Shown here: in pieces, positions 23,942-34,679 of the stretch
Position numbering within the stretch: position 1 is the stretch's first letter
Layout: each line of letters opens with the position of its first letter
NCBI RefSeq assembly: GCF_022965805.1
Contig: NC_133103.1
Location: 50,604,386 to 50,668,385, forward strand
Source of the DNA: Primulina eburnea
Lineage: Eukaryota; Streptophyta; Magnoliopsida; Lamiales; Gesneriaceae
DNA: 64,000 nt
Reading direction: 5' to 3'
Notes under the pieces: generated by a model
Seen by the model: the letters and a program-made list of their open reading frames with translations, nothing else
What the model was told of the DNA's origin: nothing
Databases searched by the model: none
Position numbers and translations under genes: made by a program

Positions 23942-25323
23942 GATTACCTTTTTCAGCTAGTCTTCAAGGAATTTGAACTAATCATTATTATATTTGGAAA
24001 CAAGATAAGAACAAGTGACATTTTCTTATTAATTATCGACTACCTAGTACATCTATGTCTACCATAGCTATTTATTAATGTTGGGACCCAACACATACAA
24101 AAGGGAGATGCATCACGAATAAAGAGACTAATGTTACATTGATCTTCATCAACCAATCTCAAATCTCACATCATCTCTTACAAGATTTATTTTTAAGCAG
24201 CCTTTGCACATGCACAAAGTTCTATCAGATCGATTAAAGATCATATTGTGCACATTTTATTCATTTTTTTTATTACACGAGTTTCATTGTATTGTGAGAA
24301 TCATTATAATTGTTAGAAACATGTTTATGAACATATTGAGTTAATAAAAAAGTATGCTAGGAGTGTCAATTAAGTAACATATAAGTCCTAAGTTGAAGCG
24401 AGTTTGTACAAAAGGTTCTATCGATCAAATATTGTAGTAAATCTTTTAGAAAACAAAAGAAGAAGAGACGTAGAAGATTGGTTTTCGAACTTCCATAAAC
24501 AAACTTCTTCTTTACTTTCGGTTATTTTACTTGTCTTATCTTTCATCATCTGTGCTGTTGACTTTCTAAATGGAACCAATATTTTGCACTAGCATATATC
24601 GTATTAATTAAGTAACTTGAAATGTTTGTGCACATAGCTCTTTCAATAGCTTAATTTACTCATTTTGATTAAAATATTGACTTGTTTTATTAACACATAG
24701 TTTGAGTTTCACATTACTTGTCATAATTTTATAACAGTTCATTCACCCCATCTAAAATGTTATTTTCGCTTCTAACATGGTCAATATGTGAAAAGTTGCT
24801 ACAGCAGTCAATTTTAAAATGATGACATATACAAAATAATTGCTATATAGATATTAGTTTCATAATTCAAATCATGAATTTATTAAATCTGGTTACAAAT
24901 TTTAAATACTAATTGTTCCACATTAATATGAAAATTAAGATAAATCACTAACTTGAAAACTAGACTAGTGATTTAAAAACAATATGCTTTCTTTGAATGT
25001 AAAATTATTTTAAAAATCATTAATATATATCGGTTACAAATTTAAATACTAATACTTCCACATTAATAGGGAAATTAAGACAAATAATTAATTTTAAAAT
25101 TAGAGTAGTAATTTAAAAATATTATGATTTCTTTGAATATAAAATTTATTGTAAAAAACCTTACAATATGTACAAGGCGTGGATCAAAATTTAGCCAAAA
25201 ATAAATTATAAATCTTAGTTTTGTTTCACTAATAGATCAAATAAATTCATAAATATATTTTTATTTATTATACCAAAAATTAAGTCACAGTTATCTCATC
25301 TATATTTTACAAGGAACAATTGG
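23942..25323. other. AT-rich spacer between the two inverted solo LTRs
   Basis: No gene is seen. A block of about 35 bp containing 'tatttattaatgttgggaccc' at 24054-24094 repeats one inside the neighbouring LTR at 23868-23906. Two further imperfect repeats with 'ggttacaaattt..aatact' occur at 24891-24990 and 25030-25145. Confidence 0.5.
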
Positions 25324-25328
25324 AAAAC

Positions 25329-27321
25329 TGTGGGGACCCGGACGCTAATCAATTTCTTAATCACCATTGAGACTAATTAATCAATTATAAAACAGGGTCT
25401 AAAATTTTTTTTTTTAAAAATGCGGAGCGTAGTGAAATCAACTAATATACAACTCAGTATAAAATAAAGTACAAGTCCTGTACTGTCTACAAATCAGTAA
25501 AACTAAGGTTCAACATCTAAATATCAAGTGTCAAAACCCTATATGCATCCAAGTCCGAAGTCTCCACTCTATCACGATCTCTCCTCATCTCCTGGACCCT
25601 GATCATGTCCCACCTGTTGTCATGTACACATACAAACAAGACAACAACAGGATAATTCCAGTGAGAATATAATCCCAGTATAAATCAACGAAACATGCAA
25701 TCATATGATAAAAATAAAGCATGAACAAGTAACATCAATATATATCAAAAGCTGAAATATAATCAATATCAAACTGTCGACAATGCTCGTTACTCTACGA
25801 CTCAGACTAGACTCAATCCTAGTCTAGGGATCCCGATTTCCAGATGTGGTGTTCCTATATCGAATTCCGTAATAGAAGGAACAGTGATTCTATTTACTCG
25901 ATATAACCAAATATGGTGTTCTTATATCGAATTCCGTAATAGAGGAAATTCCGATTCTATTTACTCGATATAACCAAACATCCAGTGTCCTGACCTAACC
26001 ATCATGGACTGTAGCTCTATCGCCAATATCCTATCTTGAGACATCGTGCAATGTGCCCGTGGCGATCCCGCCACTATCAGGCACTTCTGTCACAAGATTA
26101 CTTGTCTAATACCTGTTATCTATAATTCAATAGAACAAGTACATCAGTCAAATCAATGCAAATATCAATGCAATAAAGTAAAGTATGTGATTTAGAGAAA
26201 CTCAAGTCTAAACCGACTCAAGTCGATCTCCCGATACCACATTGACTTATACCTTTCGTTTGTAGTCTCGGTCTGAAGCAATATCAGTTCTGAACTCCAG
26301 ACTGTCTCGATAAATCTGAAACGACATATTGAGAATCATAATATCAATATTCAATTCTCAATTCAACACTGAACTGATTAATCTGGATTTAATTCAAATC
26401 ATCGGCATAACGGTACAAACTCAGTATCCCCGTCAATACTACACCACCAGATAACAATTTCCTCGATTCATAATCAATATCAATACAATCTGATATTATA
26501 TCTCAATCAATTAACTTCAGAAATTCACAACAATTTCATAATCAGTCCGTTTATTAATCTGACTTCGATTCTATGATGTCTAATATGTCAAGAACATCAT
26601 ATATGAATTCCATCCAATTCTGACAATAGCATAATTTCAAAACATGTCAAAACGTAGTAAAACTTACGTCCAGTTGTAGCCTACGTTGCTAGGAACTCGG
26701 TACCGAAGTCGGATTCAAAATCAGACGGACGGATTTTTCACAAAAGGCGTAAGGATTTTCCACTCTTTCTCGAAAACTTTCTCTGAAATTTTCTTCGTTC
26801 TCCTTGAATCTGAGGTAAGGAATTCGTTTATGATATATATATCATGCATATAATAGACGTGTGGCTCATTCTTAGTTCAGCACGTCTCGCGCATATGTCG
26901 GCGCATATGCGCGACATCAATCGGCACATATGCGCGAGACCTACTGGTTATCGAACATAACTTCTCGGTAGCTCGCGCATATGCGTGACTCCTCGCCGCG
27001 CATATGCGCGAGGTCCTCTAGACATATCGCGCATACGTGCGCACACAAGTCGCGCATGTGCGCCTAATGTTCTGTCTCGGCAATCTTGCCACTGGCCACT
27101 CGGCGCATATGCGTGCCTCCACTTCGCGCAGATGCGCGAAGCCTTCTGTCCACTTCGCGCATGTGCGCGCATCCGTTCGCGCATGTGCGTGAATGCTACT
27201 GTCCTTGCACTTACATTTTCACACGTTACCTCAAATCGTGTCTCGGTTAATTATCTCGTAATAATATCAAATTATAAATCAATAATTACCGATTATTAGG
27301 ATTAAATTTTCGGGCATTACA
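25329..27321 (-). mobile_element. Solo LTR, about 2.0 kb (palindrome-array family)
   Basis: Bounded by the exact 5-bp duplication AAAAC (25324-25328 and 27322-27326). Plus-strand ends are TGTGGGGACC...GGGCATTACA, so minus-strand ends are TG...CA. No internal retrotransposon sequence is attached. 26886-27196 carries about ten GCGCATATGCGC-like palindromes, and 25850-25985 a tandem duplication. It is the full-length, opposite-orientation relative of 23492-23941. Confidence 0.85.
25850..25985. repeat. Tandem duplication, about 68-bp unit, in the solo LTR
   Basis: Two head-to-tail copies carry 'tggtgttc.tatatcgaattc' and 'tctatttactcgatataacc' blocks, with a few differences between copies. Confidence 0.75.
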
Positions 27322-27326
27322 AAAAC

Positions 27327-27765
27327 AATACTTTCTTGCTACCTAATTTTATCATGTATAATTAATAAATTCAATCTATATGACTCATAATTCAAGAGAT
27401 AATCGGTATTAAATAAGTAATAATTTTTAGATTTAGTGGCTTCAATCAAAGAACAAAAAAATTCAATTTACCACCAAATATTGACAAATTACCTAACGAA
27501 AACTCAAAATATATCAACTTGCATGACTAAAATTGCCATTTTTCTGTCTCCGAGGTATGTCCCGAGGATATGAGTTGTTTGTATATAGTTGGTTTTGATT
27601 GTGTGGGCATATTTTATGTTGTGAGATGAAATACTATTTTTGTACTCAAATAATATATTTTGGGCTCATTGTAAAGAAAATTTAAACTCGTTTTCCGCTG
27701 TAATTAATTAACCTTAATCTGATTGTGTTGTAATAACGATTAGGAGTTAAGGACCCCACACAGAA

Positions 27766-27820
<55 letters not shown>

Positions 27821-28185
27821 ACCAAAATATGTCAAGTTGCAATTATTGTATAGGAAAACAATTCGTATATTTTGAATCGTACATCAACTCAATTTCTATA
27901 TTTTGATGGCTTTCATAGTATTTGCCAACACACACGTATTTATATAATATGATTAATGTCAGTTATATATATACGTTGCATTTTTTTTATTAATCTTCAA
28001 AAAAGTATATCCCAAAATATTTATAAGAATATTGAAAACAATATATGAGAGAATTCACGCTAAAAGCAAACACGTGAGCACAAATTCACTCAAGTAAATA
28101 TCTGCAATTCAAAGGATTACTTTATTCAATATTTGTTTTTTTTTTCTTGAAATGTTATTCAATATTTGTTGTAAATATAGTGTAT

Positions 28186-28249
<64 letters not shown>

Positions 28250-28264
28250 TAAATAAATAAATAT
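27327..28264. other. AT-rich intergenic DNA with two (AT)n microsatellites
   Basis: No gene is seen. (AT)n runs lie at 27768-27812 and 28195-28245. The second ends only about 20 bases from the desaturase stop codon, so it lies in the probable 3' UTR. Confidence 0.7.
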
Positions 28265-30049
28265 TCAAGCCTCTCTACCCAATATCCAACTAAAGGGAAC
28301 AGTAGCTTGCTTTCCCAGAGCTTGTGCCCTCTCCTCGAACTTCCTATATCTCGGAACTAAACCGCAAACATAATCCTGCGCTTTACGCCCCTCGTCGGAG
28401 AGCCCCGTCAAATTCTTCACACCCCATCGGTCGACCAAGAATTCCATAATGTCGGTATAGTCTCTGGCAGTGTATACACCTATTCGTTGCGCAACGGCGG
28501 AGTAGTTACTGAAAATATTTTCATCCACGCCATCGTACAACATGTGGGCTGGCATTACGATTTTCTTCTTCATCATGTCAGCAAGACTCCTCATCGTGCT
28601 ATCCGGATCGATCTCAAAGAGCTTCTCAACAATTTTTGTGTAGGCAGCTTCATGGCGTTTCTCATCTGCGGCAACGATGCCACAAATCTGAGCCAGTTTT
28701 GTGTCCCCATATTTTTTGGCAATCCTAGCTGTGTTTCCATGAGCTATGAACGTTGCCCTTTCTTGAAATGACACGTAGATAAAGGAAAGATACGGGTTGT
28801 TCTCCGTGCTGACATCCTTTTAATGTTAAAATTCAAGTTGACAAAGTTATTAAAAACTCAAACGGCATGCAGAGTAAGTTGATTATTAATTAAATGCTAT
28901 TGTATATAAGTAAATAAATATTACCATCCCGGAACCAATCAAGTATTGTATGGTTTTCTCGATTTGTTTCGTATCGACACGTCCGGAGAGATAGAGATAT
29001 CGATTGAGAAGATCACCGTGTCTGTTCTCTTCGGCGGTCCACCCTCGGATCCAGATAGCCCAAGGCGTGGGGCTAGAACCAGTCTCATCTCGGACTCCAT
29101 CTATTGTATTGAGAAATGTCTGATAAGTTGGAAGTGCTTCCTCGGTAATCATGTTACCAACCAATGAAACTAAACAGTCATCTGGGATCTCTTTGGTTCT
29201 CTCCCTCAATTCTTTGACCTGATCCACGAATCCTTCGGAAGTTGAGTCGGGTAAATAGTCACTCGGCTGCCAAGATTTCTCGACGTCTTTTAGTATCACC
29301 AAGATATTGTTTTCAGCCCAATCATGTAGCTGTGTAAATATCTCACACTTTTCTTGTGGCATGGAGGGAGTCACTTGGTCGAGAACTTTTTCTGGGGGAG
29401 AGAATGGTTTTTTAAGGTTTATCACCTCCCTACGATCCATAATTCAACGAAGCATTTAAAGAAGTAAAAAAAACATAGTATTATGAGGCATGAACAGACA
29501 TGAATATTGGTTTGTTTAAAGAAGGAAAAATTGCATTTTTTTTAAAATTTGTATATTTAATTTTGTGAGTTAATTAGTCTCAAACTTCAGTTTTAATTAT
29601 CTTTTTTTTTTTTTGACATAACACCGATCAAGAGTTGATGTGAATCACGTGAAGTATCACATTAAATATAAAACATATTAAAATTTTCAAAAACTGAAAA
29701 AAAAAAATACTTGATTAAGATTGAATTAAATTACGTAGAGGATTGATTATATAAGAACGACGATGCAATTTTCCTGATTTAAGACAAGAAATATGATTAA
29801 TTATTTTTTCGAAAGAAGACTCCATGCAGTTACTTCCATGTGGAGTAGACAAAGTTAGACCGTCGGTTCCCCAATACACCTATAGATATCGTAATAAAAA
29901 GACAGGGATTAGAATCAAGAAAGATACTTGGGAGAAGTATGAACTTTCGACGCCACGGAAACTTGGTGAGAAGATCTGATCTTATCAGAATCAGGAAATG
30001 AAGACATCATCTTGTTGGGATTGAAAGCAAGATTAGCTATGAGTGCCAT
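28265..30049 (-). CDS. Acyl-[acyl-carrier-protein] desaturase, plastidial (FAB2/SAD family), three exons
   Basis: Exons 29928-30049, 28925-29429 and 28265-28816 join across GT-AG introns with correct phase to give 392 aa, the family's normal length. The first junction (phase 2) yields ..[12 protein letters not shown].., the usual start of the mature enzyme. The second (phase 0) yields ..[12 protein letters not shown]... Residues 1-40 ([15 protein letters not shown]...) are Ser-rich and hydroxylated, as in a plastid transit peptide. Both di-iron EXXH motifs are intact: EENRHGD in exon 2 and DEKRHE in exon 3. The soluble homodimer introduces a cis double bond into saturated acyl-ACP in the stroma using ferredoxin and O2. 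Several positions differ from the common delta-9 stearoyl form (for example IWIRGW before EENRH, and DVST for the usual D-P-R-T). Chain length and double-bond position therefore cannot be assigned. The gene looks functional. Confidence 0.93.
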
Positions 30050-30562
30050 TCTATTCCTTGCGTAGAAGTCGTCGCAAAAAAACCAGCTGATTTCTGATTA
30101 TCTTTTTACTATAGTTAATGGATTTTATCAGAAAGATTACGATGATCTGTGAAAATGATTGAAAGAAGAAAGATGACAGAGAAGCAAGGAAAATGGACAA
30201 ATGGATGGTGCAGACTCTGTACATAGAAGGGTTTAAATAACGCAATACGAGGTTAAAATAGGGAAAAGTATGCATCTTATTTCCAACTAATTTTACAGGA
30301 GAAAAAAAATTAAGAAATAGTTAATTATCATATTTGGATTAATTAATGTCAGTGAACAGTAATAACGGCATGCGTACTATAAAGAGAAATTAAAAAAAGA
30401 TAACTTGTTTTTAGGTTAAATATCAATTTAAATGATAGTTGATAAAGAACTGATTGCTGAAGGAAATCAAGTATATAAAGACATGATTCAAGACCAAGAG
30501 ACTAGTGAAATCATTCACAATATGCCATAATCAAGATCTCGACGACTCTTGATCATTATTTT
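30050..30562 (-). promoter_or_regulatory. Upstream region of the desaturase gene
   Basis: Non-coding. The best TATA candidate on the minus strand is TTATTTAAAC at 30231-30240, about 180 bases upstream of the start codon. No other site is convincing. Confidence 0.3.
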
Positions 30563-30876
30563 TGTTAAGATTGGAATTTGGACCGAACTCAACCCTAAGA
30601 GCTAGCTTTTGGGGTTAAGTTGGGTCCAAGTTCCAACCTTAACATGGTATCAGAGCTCAGGTTCCACCGTTATGTGTTGGACCACCGTTCTGTCTATAAT
30701 TGGGTCATTTGTAAACTCCACGCTCCAGATGTTCATTCCTGGACGTGAGAGGGGTGTGTTAATTGTCCCACATCGGTAGGATAAATAACCTGATAATTGT
30801 ATATATGGTCTTAGACCATCCTCCCCCCTTGATCTAGCTTTTGGGATTGAGTTAGGTCCAAGTTCCAATCTTAACA
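30563..30876 (+). mobile_element. TRIM retrotransposon with a palindromic 5' LTR
   Basis: A 314-bp element: 5' LTR 30563-30644, primer binding site TGGTATCAGAGC 30645-30656, a non-coding middle, purine tract GAGAGGGG before 30757, and a 3' LTR of 120 bp (30757-30876) starting TGTTAATTGTCCCACATCGG and ending TTAACA. Both LTRs end with a shared 'aagttccaaYcttaaca' block. The 5' LTR is only 82 bp and is a near-perfect inverted repeat about the centre AGCTAGCT (30600-30607), 35 of 41 arm positions matching. No target duplication was found. Confidence 0.75.
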
Positions 30877-33800
30877 GTTCTATAATCAAGTTTCTCCATA
30901 GCACAGGCATATTGTCCATATCTGATCATTTAAGATCATTTTGTGCTACACATTCACTCAAGTTGCTCAAGTTATCTGTTTAGAGTGTTGATATATCTGT
31001 CTGGACCTAGGGTTCAATAAAATGTTGTTTACTAAGAGTAATAAGTAAGTGAATAAGTCCCATCTGAAATGAGTTTTTAAGTTATTGTTATAACAACTAA
31101 AGTCATTTAACGAATTCTTTTATTGAGTGTAAGAAAGAGAGACATAGAAATATATTTCTTTCGAACTTTTATATATGTTGTGTTATTTATTTTGAGCTGC
31201 TTATTAATTGTCTGCTTTAGTAATTCTATCATTTACCTTGTTAAACGGTCAATTTGTTAAATATATTATAACTCACTAGCACCGATAAGACCTTGCCGCA
31301 CTTTAAAGAGGTTTAAGTGGGTTCATTTCACTCTACCTTGTGAGGCACTGCCCCAATGAAGTGATCAAAGGCTCAGATTTAAACACACATACACCCCATG
31401 AGGTGATCAAAGGCCCAGATTTAATCACCATGTAAAATCAATGGCTGAAATCCTGTGGGGCCAGTGCCCCACAGGTAGCATCGAATGAACCGTTTAAGTG
31501 TGTAGCTGGTCGAGAATCACGCTTTAATAGCTAATTAACAACCGTTATGATCGACTCAAATTTGGAAGAAATTTTTTTAAAAAAAATTCAAATCTTTCTA
31601 AAATATATTTTTATTATATGTTTAAAATATTTGAATTTTAATAAATATTTTCTAAATACTTTAAATCCATATATATAAATTTAATCTAAAAGGCAACTAT
31701 TTTTTTAAAAAAATTAAAACATTTTATGGTTAATGCTATAAATATATGAACGATCACATTTTCGTCAATTTCTTTTGGAAAACCAAGCTAAAATTATATA
31801 AATTGGATTTTTGGAATCAAATGTTATAAATATATTTTTAGAAAAAAATAATATTTAGCATAATTTTTGTGTATAAATATTAATTACCTAATACAAATAT
31901 CTATTCTGTTTTTTATTAATAAAAAGACTAAACATTTCATATATAGAGACATAACTAAATCGAGGGAAATAAAATATTATTTTGTATTTTAATTTATTAA
32001 ATTTTAATAATTTCATATACATTTAAAAAGAACTTCATATTTTCTGATGGACCAAATTTAATCTATTTATTATTTTCTTAAAAAAAATTATAGTTAAAAC
32101 CACATCACTAATAAAAAAATTTATGGAGATTTGCCCTTTAATATATAAATTAGCTTGAATCAATAATTTTAAATTATTTTTTAAATATCTTTGTACTAAA
32201 TTAAGATTTAAAAAATCAATATATTTCGTATATAATATATGTTATTATTCCTATTATTTTGTGACTAGATGTAAAATCAATATATTTCGATTTTCGTATA
32301 TAATATATGTTATTATTCCTATCATTTTGTGAGCAGATGTGAAAATATTATATTTATTTGAATTTTTTAAAATAATTAATTATTTTTCAAAATAATTTCC
32401 GCCCCCAAAAAAATTTCTAGATCCGCCCAATCCTAGCGCTTGCAATATCTCATTAACTAATTTTGACAGTGGAACTAAATACGGTAAAACTTCTATAAAT
32501 TAATGAGATTATAAGATTTTATTATTTTAAAGTAGCGAACATAAATTTAATTACATAAAAAACTATTGTGTTTCGTTAATTTCTATAACATTTTCCTTGA
32601 TTTTCTATAAAATATAAAATTTATTTTATATATATTTATAAAAATAAGTAAATTATATTAATTGTTTTTAATAATTAAATATTATTCAATATATTAATTA
32701 ATAAAAAAAAGTCACTATAGAAACAAATGACAACGAAATATCACCAATAAAAATTAAATCATAAGGAACACAAATAACAATATAATCTTAGTTCTGTTTT
32801 AATTTTTTAAAGAAATATTAATTTATGATATTGATAAATATATAAATTCATATGAGAGATTTTTGAAAAATTATTAATTTAATTTATAATATTGGCAATT
32901 CATTAAAGAATATAATCTCTACGCGCATAGGCTTTATTAAATTGAGTGATGTATAGTAATGGTTTAAATTAAATAAACCTGGCCATAGACCATGGACAGC
33001 ATATTATTTTAAAAATAATAATCGTAAAAATGATTTCCCACCATTTTTTATTTTTTTAAGAAAACATTAATTGTGACATATTGTATTATAATTATATAAA
33101 AAAAATTGATCTCAAATCACAGAGATCTCCTTGATTATAAATATATATATGTATGTACATATATACACTTGAAACCTTGATTATATATATATATATATAT
33201 ATATTGCACTTTAGATTATGATCACGAATTGGGCAGTGTAAAATTAAGATTACGTGTATAGTAAATAATAATAATAATAATTAAATAATGTATATCACAA
33301 TATGAAGATAGAGATATCATAGGAATAGAATAGGAAAGGGCATGTGAATAATAAGGATAAAATAAAAGCTATAGATTAAATTACATCAAAAATTTATAAA
33401 TAATAATGTATATTAAGATTGGTCAATAATTTTAAATGTTAAAATTTAAATTTCCGATTATTCAATTGAGATTAAGATAGAAAATGCGATAATTCTAGAT
33501 AATTGTATGAGATAAGTACGAATATAACACTTAATTATCCATTGAGCTAACTATAAAAAAATAGATTACTATTTATAACTGATGCTTTAAATTAATTAGA
33601 TTTGATTAGGATAAAATCGAACTAATCTAATTATTTAACAAACTTTAATACTCATATAATCTGCCAAATCTTAAAATTGATTAATCACAAATCTACAAAC
33701 TCGATTAATTAAAATACTTTCAAAAAACAAGGATTTTATTTAATTAGTTATCCACGTGTAAGAACAATTAAATGAAATAACGTAAAATAATAATAAATAA

Positions 33801-34164
33801 GAATAAATATTTATTTATTTATTTCAACAAATAAATAAATATTTTTTTAATTAAGTAGTTAAATGTCTAATTAATAGAATAAATAAATATTATTTATGTA
33901 ATAAAAAATTTAAAAATATTAATTAATTAAATAATTTATTTATTTATTTATCAAATTGAATTGATATATGTTTTTTAGTATATACACATACTCGATAGAC
34001 CAAATTATTTAAGGTGTCAATTCGGGTGAGTAAGATATATCGGGCCAAATCTTTTAAATCCTACTGGAAAACTTAATTAAATTGAATAGACTACAGAGAT
34101 GTTGGTAGGCCGGCGACTCTTTACTAAATTGGAAAAATCTCATTAATGGGTCAATAAATTCGTT
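30877..34164. other. Long AT-rich intergenic region
   Basis: No gene is seen. A short imperfect direct repeat ('gaRgtgatcaaaggcYcagattta') occurs at 31359-31381 and 31400-31423. (AT)n lies at 33183-33204 and (AAT)n near 33267-33282. The region is too AT-rich for reliable coding calls. Confidence 0.55.
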
Positions 34165-34434
34165 AGGTTAAAACTAAAAATTTACGATAAAAAGAAAAAT
34201 TTTAAACTTACACAATATATTAAACTACATACTTTATAAAAAAATTTCTCTACTCGATTGTGATTTTTTTCAAAAATTGAGATGCCTATTTATTGAATTT
34301 ATTTGTAAATAATCCAAAAATAAATACTTCGTTAAATACATCATCACACACTAATTTTCGATATTTACAATTCTTATTTTCAACATTCAGTATTTTCAAC
34401 TCTTTATTTTCAACACAACTCTTTATTTTCAACA
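34165..34434 (-). repeat. 3' LTR of copia element II
   Basis: Aligns with 47245-47512 through shared blocks: 'atattaaactacaWac', 'cctatttat', 'aatccaaaaataaatac', 'catcatcacacact' and 'tctttattttcaacacaac'. Minus strand starts TGTTGAAAATAAAG, preceded by the purine-rich CAAGGAAGAG. Confidence 0.65.
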
Positions 34435-34679
34435 CTCTTCCTTGTGATGATGATCGTGATATAATGATTGTCTTCATTACGTATTTTTATACTGCCTCGT
34501 TAAAAACCTTACTATAGGAAAAACCATTCGGGATAAAAACCATAGTAAGAGAAAAATAGTGTAGTCATGTAAACTCTCCCTCATGTTAGCACAAACGATT
34601 TTTCACAAATTTCGTAGATTGCGCATCTCAGTGTTATATATATGTTTTCTGAATATTGTCGTAGGAAGTGACTTTGTGA

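Noticed and set aside
28487..28771. 94-aa plus-strand frame
   Set aside because: Antisense shadow of desaturase exon 3.
30563..30876. Cassandra-type 5S rRNA-bearing TRIM
   Set aside because: The LTR is 120 bp and shows no 5S rRNA internal promoter boxes that I can recognise.
34165..34434. Exact target duplication for copia element II
   Set aside because: No matching 5-bp pair could be found next to the two LTRs, so none is claimed.
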